Shown here: positions 32,812 to 44,424 of the stretch, one piece after another
Position numbering within the stretch: position 1 is the first letter of the stretch
Layout: every line of letters starts with the position of its first letter
NCBI GenBank assembly: GCA_029844215.1
Contig: CM056726.1
Span: 36,201,001-36,265,000, forward strand
Reading direction: 5' to 3'
From: Przewalskia tangutica
Taxonomy: Eukaryota > Streptophyta > Magnoliopsida > Solanales > Solanaceae
Length of the DNA: 64,000 bases
Program-made: the position numbers and the translations under genes
The notes under the pieces: model-generated
What the model was told of the DNA's origin: nothing
The model's database searches: none
The model's input: only the letters and a program-made list of their open reading frames with translations

Positions 32812-33330
32812 CCAAAGTACTATCAAGAGAATAGATATAACAATCTTTCAATTTAGAAACCCCAAGTACTATTAAGAGAATAGATATAACAATATTTCAT
32901 TTTAAAAATCCAAAGTACTATCAAGAGAATAGATATAACAATCTTTCATTTTAGAAACTCAAAGTACTATCAAGAAAGTATATAGAACAACTTCTATTTT
33001 AGGAATTCCAAAGTACTATCAAGGAAGTATATTGAACAACTTCTATTTTAGAAAATCCAAAGTACTATCAAGGAAGTATATAGAACAACTTCTATTTTAG
33101 AAAATTCAAATACTATCAAGGAAGTATATAGAACAACTTCTATTTTAGGAATTCCAAAGTACTATCAAGGAAGTATATAGAACAACTTCTATTTTAGAAA
33201 ATCCAAAGTACTATCAAGGAAGTATATAGAGAAAAACTTCTATTTTAGGAATTCCAAATTACTATCAAGGAAGTATATAGAACAACTTCTATTTTAGAAA
33301 ATCCCAAGTACTATCAAGGAAGTATATCAC
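32812..33330 (-). repeat. 47-bp minisatellite in LTR F (about 11 units)
   Basis: About eleven tandem units containing AAAGTACTATCAAGGAAG and ACTTCTATTTTAG. The first three units have an AGAGAATAGATATAACAA variant; the later ones alternate GAATTCC and GAAAATCC endings. On the minus strand the core reads CCTTGATAGTACTTTGG, the same core and period as the D LTR minisatellite, so the two arrays share ancestry. Confidence 0.85.
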
Positions 33331-33734
33331 TAAGGAGTAGGATCCACTCACTTTATAAAAAAGAATCATGCTAGAAGAAGAAAGGATAGTTCACATATCT
33401 TATTGGCGACTAACCAACTATACAATCTAGGATACGTCTCAATGTACTTCAACCTATAACAATAATAACACGTATATCAACACGTTCTTACTAAAGTAGG
33501 TTAGCACCAAGTAAAGTGTTACACCTCGTAAGTCCAGAACATGTATAAGAGAATGTACGAAAGGAAACAAGACTTGGAAACTAGTACGAAAGGAAGAATT
33601 GTTTTTCCGACGGAAAATCTTCCGGACGACGGAAAGGAAAAATGCTCGTTGTTGAGAATTGGATTCTCAAAAGACAATATTTGTAAAGTATGGAACTTAT
33701 TAACACTATGGAAATTTATTTTTACGGATTTGGT

Positions 33735-34010
33735 CACGTGGGGCCACCCGAGGAATTTTACATTTTGTGGGGCCCACGAGGGTTACGGAATTTTATGGAC
33801 GAATGAGAGGGCGACACGTGGCACTCATCCCACATGGCCTTGGTCGAAATGTTGCAAGGTCAAAAGGGTCATTTGACAATTGTGTAGATCACAAAGTCTT
33901 GCTAATTAAGAGCTTGACATTGTTGACCAAGTCAAGAGCCATTTGGCTTGATCTCTTCCCTCCAATTTTAACAAGTGTGATTATCTAGACCCTCCAATGT
34001 GTTTTATATA
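33735..34010 (+). promoter_or_regulatory. Putative D LTR promoter (G-boxes, TCP-type site, TATA)
   Basis: CACGTG at 33735-33740 and again at 33815-33820 (in ACACGTGGC, an ABRE/G-box form), GGGCCCAC at 33770-33777, and TATATA at 34005-34010 in GTTTTATATATC. TATA positions in the other copies are 39849, 45692, 51584 and 57470, and TATATAA at 59022 in LTR E. The motifs are seen; regulation is inferred. Confidence 0.6.
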
Positions 34011-35842
34011 TCATACTAGTGCAAGACTTGGCATTTTACACTTAGAAAAAATTGAGAGAACTTAGAGCTAGCAAGACATGCTCTCGGGTTTGACCTATCT
34101 CCCACACAAAATTTTTGTAGTTTTGATCCATTAGCCACAAGACTTTAACCCAATGTCCCTTAGGGTATTGTAAGGATATCTCAATAGAAAGATTTCGGAA
34201 AAACGGAGTTTTCACGTTAGTCGCAAGGCGGAAACTATTGGAGTTCTTCAACTTTGAAGTTGGAACTTGAAGATGGGTTCTTCATAGGCCTCTAAGGAGT
34301 GCTTGGAGCGGATTGGAGCTTAAGGAAATGAGCTAAGAATTGCTAAGGCGCGACTTTGAATCTTGGAAATTTTTAAGGGCTTTGAAAGGTATAATCTTGT
34401 CGTTTTAGTAATTAAGTTTACTTATCATTGTAGCTATGGATATTAGCAAGCATGAGTTATATATTATGTAGTTGGATTAGTGTATTGACTATTGGAACCC
34501 TAATCCGAAAAACTAGCATGTTAGCCTTAAGACTACAATTCAAGTTGATTATTCGTTTAAGTCGTCACATGTTGTGTATGAAGGAAATTGTAGTTGTTGA
34601 AGTTGTTTATATCTAAATAACATGTTGACCTAAGAACTTGAAATTGGAAAAGGATTGGAAAAGACGTAGTGTTATTGGTTATATGTTGGCCGAGAATGGC
34701 TAGTGTAGTATTATACTATTTGGTATGAATTGTGGGACGGAATTTTACACGTATAGTAAGGCGTGTAATCCCCTTTGTTTGGTTGTTGTTTGGAGCCTTA
34801 AATGTGGCTTGTTGGTTATTGTATTCGGCCTTGAAAAAGGTGGCAAAGTGAGTAGAAACAAAGGAAGTGCTGCCCGATTTTCCGTAGAATTAGAGACCGT
34901 ATACTTAGTATTATTCTACGTTGAGACTAGAAGTTGATAGTCTTGTTGTGACCATTATAGGTTGACACTTCTACGTACGGCGTATTCGGCTTAGCTTATG
35001 GATTTAGCCGAAAAGGTATGTGAACTATCTCCTCTTTTAGCATGATTCCTTAAGATTAAGAAAGTATGTTCTACTCCTTAAAATGATCCATTCATTGGTT
35101 GTATTTGGATTGCCTAGAATAGAATTTGTTCTATGTACTTCCTTGATTGTACTTTGATGTTTAAATTGTAAGTTGTAAAATCCATTTTCTTAGTGAAGTT
35201 TGGATTCTTAAAAGTGAAAGTATTTTACTTAAAGTACATAGAGTCTTGAAAAGGAAGTGGTTTCCAAATCTTTTGGGCTAGTGCCTTAGTCCCAAAATCC
35301 TAAAGGTCATTATAATGACTTTAGGGGAGTCAAAGGAGTGTTTTACTTAATTGTTTTAAAAGAGGAGAAATGACATGATTTAAGAGAAGTAACTTGTTTT
35401 AAAGGAGTGAGTTACTTACGGTTTAAAAGTGAAGAAACTTTTTCTATATATTAAGAGACTTGAAGTATTTTGAAAGTTAAGAGACTTGAAGTATTTTGAA
35501 AGTTAAGAACTTGATTTGTAAGTATGTGATACTTGGTTTTAATAGTATAAGTCTCTTGGTTATAAAAGGAATGGATATGTCTAAAACCATAAAGGATTAT
35601 AACGGCTTTATGGGAAGTTGGTTATAACGGCTTTATGGAAGGTTTAGAAAGTTGTCTATTTTGATTAAGGGCATAAGTTGCCTAGATTGTGAAAATTTGG
35701 AGTTACTTGATTTCAAGCTTTGAAATGAGTTTTCTAAAAGTGTAGTAACTTACTTTGAAAAATAGACACGCCTTGATACTACGGGTGTTAGTATCGTGGG
35801 GCTTTACATAGAAGGAGTCTTTTGAAAAGAATGTACGTACGT

Positions 35843-36310
35843 AGTACTTTGGCCTGTTTAATTGACAATAATTCTATGTGATGCCTTGATTAGTACTTTG
35901 GCTTGATAAATTGAGAATTAGTCTAAGGGTGCCTTGGAAAGTACTTTGGCTTGCTAAATGAGAATTATTCTATTTGTGCCTTGATAAGTACTTTGGCTTG
36001 TTAATTGAGAATTATTCTATTGTGCCTTGATAAGTACTTTGGTTTGATTAATTGAGAATTAGTCTAAGGGTGCCTTGGAAAGTACTTTGGCTTGCTAAAT
36101 GAGAATTATTCTATTTGTGCCTTGATAAGTACTTTGGCTTGTTAATTGAGAATTATTCTATTTGTGCCTTGATAAGTACTTTGGCTTGATTAATTGAGAA
36201 TTAGTCTAAGTGCCTTGGTAAGTACTTTGGCTTGCTAAATGAGAATTTTCCATGTGTGCCTTGATAAGTACTTGACTGATTAGTTGAGAATTGCCTATGT
36301 GTCTTTGGAA
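35843..36310 (+). repeat. 47-bp minisatellite with three-unit higher-order structure, LTR1
   Basis: Ten units starting AGTACTTTGG. After a founder unit, three variants follow in fixed order three times. One has GAGAATTAGTCTAAGGGTG, one has CTTGCTAAATGAGAATT, and one has CTTGTTAATTGAGAATT. The larger period is about 140 bp. Confidence 0.9.
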
Positions 36311-36394
36311 ATAGCCAGGTTGTGTGCTATTGGTATATCGGTTGTTTGAGGTCATTCCGGGTTTGTGGAATTTGCGGTTTAGTGGAATTGCTAC

Positions 36395-36590
36395 CACGAT
36401 GCGAGGAATACCTCATGCGGGTCCGTAAGGACTTATGCGGTGAAATAGTCCCGTGCGGGCGGGTCCGACCTATCACGAGGAATACCTCATGCGAGTCGTA
36501 ATGGCTTATGCGGGTGAAATAGTCCCGTGCGAGAATACCTCACGCGGGTCCACGCGGCTATCGGGTGAAATAGTCCCGAGAGTAGGATGG
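36395..36590 (+). repeat. GAATACCTC-type repeats, LTR1
   Basis: Three units of about 65 bp: GCGAGGAATACCTCATGCGG, a GTCCGTAAGGACTTATGCGG-like word, then GTGAAATAGTCCC. Confidence 0.8.
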
Positions 36591-37467
36591 CTAAATGATC
36601 TGCGGGCGGATGGTCTGTTTTGATCATGAGCTTCCTATTTCATATTGTAAGGATACTCTCGTTTACTCTCATTGTTAGTAAGGCACAATGTGTTGTAATT
36701 TGATTATCATATATGTCCCGGTTGTTTGTGTTACCCTATGGTCATGCTTTTACGATGTGGGATTAGGGGCATGAGACCACATGGTATTTAGGACACGGGT
36801 GGGACTTGGTGTTCATGTATCCTTATTTGTGTTATTACATCATGGACTGCCGGCAGTGAGGAAGGATTCCACGGGCATGATTGATATTATGGGCGTGAGA
36901 CCCATAGTTATATTTGAGTAGTGACCTTGAGTACTGCGTCCACGACTTGATATATTTGCTTATGTGTTATGTCTTGTAGGTTGGCTATCGACATGTCTCT
37001 GTTTTGTTTAGATCGTTATGATTTTATTACGTATTTCTGTTCCACATACTTGGTACATTCTTCGTCTTGACCTCGCCCGAAGTGCGTTACATCTGCAGTT
37101 TAGGTACGTTGTTTGGTGATCGGCGTATGTAGGATCTGCTCGGGGTTTTGGATAGCTCCTCTGTTCGGGAGTTTATCTTTTGGTATATATCCTTGATCTG
37201 AGCTTTATGCGATTTTGGATGCGGGGCCTTGTCGTCATATTTGATTTAACTCCTAAGTGCAGTATTCATATGTAGGATTGGACTCGTATGCGGTGTAGTG
37301 TCTTTTATTACGTATATTATATGGCGGCCTTGTCGGCTTTGCCTTGCACGTCGTTGGTTTTAAAAAAAGAAAAAATGAGGTGTTATTAAATTTCCGCGAT
37401 TTACTTGTGTTGCTAAGGTAGCGAGGTGCCCAGTAGGGCACGATCCACGCGAGGTTGGGGTGTGACA

Positions 37468-37666
37468 AAGTGGTATTAAGCGATCGATCCTCGGAATGTT
37501 TACAGGCGTGTCTAGTAGAGTCTTGATTATCGGTGTGTTGCGCGCCACACCCATAAACAGAGGCTACATGACATTTAGGAGTTGGTTTCTATTCTTCTCA
37601 CTCTAGATCGTGCCATAGAAAGTGTTAGTAAGATAATTCCTCTCGACGTATTGTTGTGTTCTGATT
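37468..37666 (+). other. D unit 1 primer site and leader
   Basis: TGGTATTAAGC at 37471-37481 corresponds to the initiator-Met primer site (TGGTATCAGAGC) with losses. Then comes a leader of about 185 bp shared with B (TGATTATCGG...GCGCCACACC...ATTCTTCTCACTCT). Confidence 0.75.
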
Positions 37667-38585
37667 ATGCCTCCAGAGGAGCAACGGCCCCGAAGGGCAA
37701 AGGAGTAGCGAGCTACTAGTCGGACTCGGAGAGTTGATAGGGCTTATGCCCGAGCACACCGGATGTTGTTCGCGATCGCGAGTTCTTCTTCGCGAGTTTT
37801 GAGCCCAAGCACGAGCCTCCAGTTTCTCGATTAAGGGAAGACTTTAGGGTCATGAAGGAAGCCATTATGTTATTGACCAAGATAAGCGGTCTGCGGTTTC
37901 GTCGGCAGGAGGTTATTCGGCGATCTGACAGTGTCACGAGGGTAGAGGCGTAGCGGAGATCGATTAAGAAGGCTAGACCGGTTGGTTATTAGGTGAGTTT
38001 TTGGGCGAGCGCCTCGGCGGCGAGTGAGATATTCGTCGGCCTACCCGGTACATACCCCGCAGCTCACGGTGGGAGATTTGACCCAAGGTATTTAGGAGCG
38101 GTCAAGCTCGAGGATCGAGGTTCTCGGAGGAAGCGAAGATTTTCTCGAGAGCCACTTATTCCTCGGTGTTCGGATGTAGTAAGCGTCGTTCGGGAAATGC
38201 CGTTATGGCACAGTGTTTGTTTTATTGTGGCCGTCGGGCCATATTCGCGGTATGTCCTTTTAGAAGAAGCAGGTGGGGTGGCTCGACTATGAGGCGTAGT
38301 TGGTTCCCTTTCTCGCGGTTGTCGTCCCCGGGACGGTGTTGAATGTCGGCCGATGCGTGGTAGAAGTCAGGGTGGAGTTTATAGTTCTGGCGGTCCTTCG
38401 AACCGCAGAGATGACGTGACTACTGGACAGGATCAGGAAGCGACATCGCACGGGGTTACAGGTATAGTTTGATTCTTTTGAATCATACGTGCATTGTTAG
38501 ATTCAGATTTTGCCTTAGCGTATATGTTTTTCCTTTGTTGCTAGCAGTTGTAAGTGATAGTACCCCAGAGGTAGGGATACCTTGA
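37667..38585 (+). pseudogene. D unit 1 truncated gag
   Basis: Collinear with the better-preserved unit 3 copy (49353-50302). ATG at 37667; an early in-frame TAG follows in KGKE-stop wording near 37707. Recognisable words are EDFRVMKEAIMLLTK (about 37838-37885) and the zinc-knuckle part near 38170-38270, where losses at CHG sites have removed cysteines. The common ending TPEVGIP and TGA (38583-38585) is intact. Confidence 0.8.
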
Positions 38586-39372
38586 TTAGTAAAGTGGGAA
38601 GTTAAGAATGTTGACAAGAATGATAAGTGAACTGAGACTATAGTTGTGTAGAGTTCACAAGTTGTATTTACCCCGTAACAGTGTAAGACCAATAGGGAGG
38701 ATTGTGCAGTAGAAATACTTTGGCCTATGTGACGAACCTCTAGTGAATAGGGGATAGGGTAAGAAGTACCTTGAGATAAGAGAAAGATTTATTTCAGACT
38801 AAGAATGACAAGTTAAGTGTGACGATGAGTCGGGTTATGGACTCATTTCGGGTTAGCCGGTAGTATGGAATGGGGTGATATCAGTTAGAAATGGTCCCGT
38901 TATGGGATAGGGTCCCGGGGATGCCAGGCCCAAGTTTAGTAAATCGTTGTACGAGTTTGTGGACGCGTTCCACCGGAACTAGGTCGTAAGGACCGAGAAA
39001 AGCCTTAACGGGAAGGTAAGTAACAATATGGCCAAGTTGGTTAGTAACTCCAGATTGGAGAACAGAAACAAGATTTGAGATTTTGTGCGTGTACTAGATG
39101 AGTTTGAAATGCGAGAAAGTATGACAAGTAAGGAAAGAAAGGAACCTCTAAGGATCCGTGTTCTAGGAAGCGTAACCTTCGAGTTTATGAGAAGGGGTAG
39201 CGGACGGAAGGTCCATTGATATGTTTACGTATGTTATGTGGTGATCGTATGTGACATCGTTGGTCTTGTGCGATTTTGATTGAGAGGCATAGTATAGAGT
39301 TTATCTGGAGTTTGTATGGCTTGAAAACCGACTAAGAACATTCGGGGACGAATGTTGCTAAGGGGGGAAGAA
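38586..39372 (+). other. D unit 1 non-coding tail and PPT
   Basis: About 790 bp without coding potential. It shares GATATCAGTTAGAAATGGTCC and GGCCCAAGTTTAGTAAA wording with element B 23640-23800. It ends with the AACATTCGGGGACGAATGTT stem-loop and an AAGGGGGGAAGAA purine tract before LTR2. Confidence 0.8.
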
Positions 39373-41664
39373 TGTAACACCTCGTAAGTCCAGAACATGT
39401 ATAAGAGAATGTACGAAAGGAAACAAGACTTGGAAACTAGTGCGAAAGGAAGAATTGTTTTTCCGCGGAAAATCTTAGGACGACGGAAAGGAAAAATGCT
39501 CGTTGTTGAGAATTGGATTCTCAAAAGACAATATTTGTAAAGTATGGAACTTATTAACACTATGGAAATTTATTTTTGGATTTGGTCACGTGGGGCCACA
39601 GAAATTTTACATTTGTGGGGCCCACGAGGGTTCTGGAATTTTATGGGCGAATGAGAGGCGACACGTGGCACTCATCCCACATGGCCTTGGTCGAAATGTT
39701 GCAAGGTCAAAGGGTCATTTGACAATTGTGTAGATCACAAAGTCTTGCTAATTAAGAGCTTGACATTGTTGACCAAGTCAAAGCCGTTTGGCTTGATCTC
39801 TTCCTCCAATTTTAACAAGTGTGATTATCTAGACCCTCCAATGTGTTTTATATATCATACTAGTGCAAGACTTGGCATTTTACACTTAGAAAAATTGAGA
39901 GAACTTAGAGCTAGCAAGACATGCTCTCGGGTTTGACTATCTCCCACACAAAATTTTTGTAGTTTTGATCCATTAGCCACACGACTTTAACCCAATGTCC
40001 CTTAGGGTATTGTAAGGATATTTCAATAGAAAGATTTCGGAAAAACGGAGTTTTCACGTTAGTCATGGCGGAAACTATTGGAGTTCTTGACTTTGAAGTT
40101 GGAACTTGAAGATGGGTTCTTCATAGGCCTCTAGGAGTGCTTGGAGCGGATTGGAGCTTAAGGAAAGGAGCTAAGAATTGCTAAAGCGCGACTTTGAATC
40201 TTGGAAATTTTAAGGGCTTTGAAAGGTATAATCTTGTCGTTTTAGTAATTAAGTTTACTTATCATTGTAGCTATGGATATTAGCAAGCATGAGTTATATA
40301 TTATGTAGTTGGATTAGTGTATTGACTATTGGAACCCTAATCCGAAAAACTAGCATGTTAGCCTTAAGACTACAATTCAAGTTGACTATTCGTTTAAGTA
40401 AATCGCATGTTGTGTATGAAGGAAATTGTAGTTGTTGAAGTTGTTTATATCTAAATAACATGTTGACCTAAGAACTTGAAATTGGAAAAGGATTGGAAAA
40501 GACGTAGTGTTATTGGTTATATGTTGGTGAGAATGGCTAGTGTAGTATTATACTATTTGGTATGAATTGTGGGACGGAATTTTACACGTATAGTAAGGCG
40601 TGTAATCCCCTTTGTTTGTTGTTTGGAGCCTTAAATGTGGCTTGTTGGTTATTGTATTCGGCCTTGAAAAGGTGGCAAAGTGAGTAGAAACAAAGGAAGT
40701 CTTTGCCCGATTTTCCGTAGAATTAGAGGCCAGTATACTTAGTATTATTCTACGTTGAGACTATAAGTTGATAGTCTTGTTGTGACCATTATAGGTTGAC
40801 AACTTCTACGTGCAGCGTATTCGCTTAGCTTATGGATTTAGCGAAAGGTATGTGAACTATCTCCTCTTTTAGCATGATTCTTTAAGATTAAGAAAGTATG
40901 TTCTACTCGTAAAATGATCCATTCCTTGGTTGTATTTGGATTGCCTAGAATAGAATTTGTTCTATGTACTTGATTGTACTTTGATGTTTAAATTGTAAGT
41001 TGTAAAATCCATTTTCTTAGTGAAGTTTGGATTCTTAAAAGTGAAAGTATTTTACTTAAAGTACATAGAGTCTTGAAAAGGAAGTGGTTTCCAAATCTTT
41101 TGGGCTAGTGCCTTAGTCCCAAAATCCTAAAGGTCATTATAATGACTTTAGAAGTCAAAGTGTTTTACTTAATTGTTTTAAAGAGGAGAAATGACATGAT
41201 TTAAGAGAAGTAACTTGTTTTAAAGGAGTGAGTTACTTACGGTTTAAAAGTAGAAGAAACTTTTTCTATATATTAAGAGACTTGAAGTATTTTGAAAGTT
41301 AAGAGACTTGAAGTATTTTGAAAGTTAAGAACTTGATTTGTAAGTATGTGATACTTGGTTTTAATAGTATAAGTCTCTTGGTTATAAAAGGAATGGATAT
41401 GTCTAAAACCATAAAGGATTATAACGGCTTTATGGGAAGTTGGTTATAACGGCTTTATGGAAGGTTTAGAAAGTTGTCTATTTTGATTAAGGGCATAAGT
41501 TGCCTAGATTGTGAAAATTTGGAGTTACTTGATTTCAAGCTTTGAAATGAGTTTTCTAAAAGTGTAGTAACTTACTTTGAAAAATAGACACGCCTTGATA
41601 CTACGGTGTTAGTATCGTGGGGCTTTACATAGAAAGGAGTCTTTTGAAAGAGATGTGCGTGCGT

Positions 41665-42132
41665 AGTACTTTGGCCTGTTTAATTGACAATAATTCTATG
41701 TGATGCCTTGATTAGTACTTTGGCTTGATAAATTGAGAATTAGTCTAAGGGTGCCTTGGAAAGTACTTTGGCTTGCTAAATGAGAATTATTCTATTTGTG
41801 CCTTGATAAGTACTTTGGCTTGTTAATTGAGAATTATTCTATTGTGCCTTGATAAGTACTTTGGCTTGATTAATTGAGAATTAGTCTATGGGTGCCTTGG
41901 AAAGTACTTTGGCTTGCTAAATGAGAATTATTCTATTTGTGCCTTGATAAGTACTTTGACTTGTTAATTGAGAATTATTCTATTTGTGCCTTGATAAGTA
42001 CTTTGGCTTGATTAATTGAGAATTAGTCTAAGGGTGCCTTGGTAAGTACTTTGGCTTGCTAAATGAGAATTTTCCATGTGTGCCTTGATAAGTACTTGAC
42101 ACGATTAGTTGAGAATTGCCTATGTGTCTTTG
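41665..42132 (+). repeat. 47-bp minisatellite, LTR2
   Basis: Ten units with the same founder plus three times three order as LTR1. Two diagnostic changes, CTATGGGTG in unit 5 and TTTGACTTG in unit 7, are shared only with LTR3. Confidence 0.88.
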
Positions 42133-42227
42133 GAAATAACGGTTGTGTGCTATTGGTATATCGGTTGTTTGGTCATTCCCGGGTTTGTGGAATTTGCGGT
42201 TCAGTGGAATTGCTACCCACGATCACG

Positions 42228-42410
42228 AGAATACCTCGTGCGGGTCCGTAAGGACTTATGCGGTGAAATAGTCCCGTGCGGGCGGGTCCGACCTATGCGA
42301 GGAATACCTCATGCGAGTCGTAAGGGCTTATGCGGGTGAAATAGTCCCGTGCGAGGAATACCTCACGCGGGTCCACGCGGCCTATCACGGGTGAAATAGT
42401 CCCGGAGTAG
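42228..42410 (+). repeat. GAATACCTC-type repeats, LTR2
   Basis: Three units as in LTR1, with GCGAGGAATACC intact in two of them. Confidence 0.78.
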
Positions 42411-43282
42411 GATGGCTAAATGATCTGCGGGCGGATGGTCTGTTTTGATCATGAGCTTCCTATTTCATATTGTAAGGATACTCGCTTACTCTCATTGTTA
42501 GTAAGGCACAATGTGTTGTAATTTGATTATCATATATGTCCCGGATTTGTTTGTGTTACCTATGGTCATGCTTTTACGATGTGGGATTAGGGGCATGAGA
42601 CCACGTGGTATTTAGGACAGGTGGGACTTGGTGTTCATGTATCCTTATTTGTGTTATTACATCATGGATGGCGGTGAGGAAGGATTCCACGGCGTGATTG
42701 ATATTATGGGCGTGAGACCCATAGTTATATTTGAGTAGTGACCTTGAGTACTGCGTCCACGACTTGATATGGCTGCTTATGTGTTATATCGTAGGTTGGC
42801 TATCGACATGTCTCTGTTTTGTTTAGATGTTATGATTTTATTACTGATTTCATCGCTCACATACTTGGTACATTCTTCCGTCTTGACCTCGCCCGAAGTG
42901 CGTTCATCTGCGAGTTTAGGTACGTTGTTTGGTGATCGGCGTGTAGGATCTGCTCGGGGTTTTGGATAGCTCCTGCATCCGAGTTTATCTTTTGGTATAT
43001 ATCCTTGATGCAGGCTTTATGCAGTTTTGGGTGCTGGCGGGGCCTTGTCGTCATATTTGATTTAACTCCTAAGTGCAGTATTCATATGTAGGATTGGACT
43101 CGTATACGATGTAGTGTCTTTTATTACGTATATTATATGGCGGCCTTGTCGGCTTTGCCTTGCGTCACGTTGGTTTTAAAAAAAGAAAAATGAGGTGTTA
43201 TTAAATTTCCATGATTTACTTGTGTTGCTAAGGTAGCGGTGCCCAGGTAGGGCACGATCCAGCTTGAGGTTGGGGTGTGACA

Positions 43283-43486
43283 AAGTGGTATTAAGCGATC
43301 GATCCTCGGAATGTTTACAGACCGTGTCTAGTAGAGTCTTGATTATCGGTGAGTTGCGCGCCACACCCATAAACAAGAGGCTACATGACATTTAGGAGTT
43401 GGTTTCTATTCTTCTCACTCTAAGATCGTGCCATAGAGCTGTGTTAGTAAGATAATTCCTCTCTGACGTATTGTTGTGTTCTGATT
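43283..43486 (+). other. D unit 2 primer site and leader
   Basis: TGGTATTAAGC at 43286-43296 followed by the shared leader up to the gag ATG at 43487. Confidence 0.75.
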
Positions 43487-44424
43487 ATGCCTCGAGGAGG
43501 CAACACCGCCCGTAGAAGGGCAAAGGAGTAGCGAGCTACTAGTCAGACTCGGAGAGTTGATAGGGCTTATGCCCAGGGCACACCGGATGTTGTTCCGCAG
43601 TCGGCGAGTTCTTCTTCGCCAGGTTTTGAGGCCCAAGCACCAGAGCCTCCAGTTTCTCAGTTAAGGGAAGACTTTAGGGTCATGAAGGAAGCCATTATGT
43701 TATTGACCAAGATAAGCGGTCTTTGCGGTTTTCGTCGGCGGGAGGTTATTCGGCGATGTCTGACAGTGTCTGAGAGGGTAGAGGCGTAGCGGAGATCGAT
43801 TAAGAAGACTAGACGGTTGGTTATTCCGTTGAGTTTTTGGGCGAGCTGCCTCGGCGGCGAGTGAGATATCGTCGGCCTACCCGGTACATACCCGCACTCA
43901 CGGTGGGAGATTTGACCCAAGGTATTTAGGAGCGGTCCAAGCTCGGGATCGAGGTTACCGAGGAAGCGAGAAGATTTTCTCGATCGAGGCCACTTATTCC
44001 TCGGTGTTCGGATGTGGTAAGCGTCGTTCGGAAATGTCGTTATGGCGCAGTGTTTGTTTTTATTGTGGCGTCGGGCCATATTCTCGCAGTATGTCCTTTT
44101 AGAAGGAGCACCGGTGGGGTGGCTCAGCCTATGAGGCCGGTAGTTGGTTCCATTCCTCGCGATTGTGCGTCCCCGGGGCGAGTGTTGAATGTCGGCCGAT
44201 CGTGGTAGAAGTCGAGTGGAGTTTATAGTTCGCGGTCCTTGAACGCGAGAGATGACGTGACTCATGGGCGAGATCGTAGCGACATCGCACGGGGTTACAT
44301 GTATAGTTTGATTCTTTTGAATCATACGTGCATTGTTAGATTCAGATTTTGCCTTAGCGTATATGTTTTTCCTTTGTTGCTAGCAGTTGTAAGTGATAGT
44401 ACCCCAGAGGTAGGGATACCTTGA
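43487..44424 (+). pseudogene. D unit 2 truncated gag
   Basis: Same arrangement as unit 3. The middle is frameshifted. REDFRVMKEAIMLLTK and the knuckle region (about 44015-44105, GHILAVCPFRRSTGG) are readable, and the last frame ends TPEVGIP at 44424. No capsid domain lies between the N-terminal and zinc-knuckle parts. Confidence 0.82.

Larger units (their letters stand above)
31499..33516 (-). repeat. LTR F: 3' half of a minus-strand chromovirus-type LTR
   Basis: Read on the minus strand it ends GGTTCGTCGTGACA at 31499. The stem-loop GGTGCCC/GGGCACC is at 31524-31542, as in the D LTRs. It also carries counterparts of the D motifs GTTATAGGTTGA and TATGTGAACTATC...TAGCATGATTC at about 33385-33460. 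It stops at 33516 where array D begins, so its U3 half is missing. It is diverged from D and in the opposite orientation. It was probably split by the D insertion, with the rest expected beyond the array. Confidence 0.82.
33517..37467 (+). repeat. D LTR1 (3951 bp)
   Basis: TGTTACACCTCGTAAG to GGGTGTGACA. Preceded by TAAAG at 33512-33516, the expected left target duplication of the array inside LTR F. Contents in order: G-boxes, TATA, a 27-bp direct duplication around GAGACTTGAAGTATTTTGAAAG (about 35455-35510), the 47-bp minisatellite, GAATACCTC repeats, and a degraded stem-loop before the end. Its U3 is nearly identical to that of LTR4. Confidence 0.93.
39373..43282 (+). repeat. D LTR2 (3910 bp)
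   Basis: Begins TGTAACACC where the other copies have TGTTACACC, and ends GGGTGTGACA. It shares with LTR3 the GGTTCTGGAATTTTATGGGCG and GAGAGGCGACACG forms in U3, and CTATGGGTG and TTTGACTTG in the minisatellite. TATA at 39849. Confidence 0.93.

Noticed and set aside
33541..33876. 111-codon ORF identical in LTR1 and LTR4 and nearly so in LTR3 and LTR5
   Set aside because: It lies in U3 upstream of the TATA box. Its sameness is explained by recent copying of the LTR, it is broken in LTR2, and it resembles no known domain.
35843..36310. Regular repeats with spacer-like variation resembling a CRISPR array
   Set aside because: Units are contiguous, with no unique spacers. They lie in an LTR, recur in every D copy, and the DNA is plant nuclear.
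43657..44325. 222-codon minus-strand ORF in D unit 2 (and a 160-codon one in unit 4)
   Set aside because: Antisense shadow of the truncated gag. It has no recognisable domain and breaks in the sister units.
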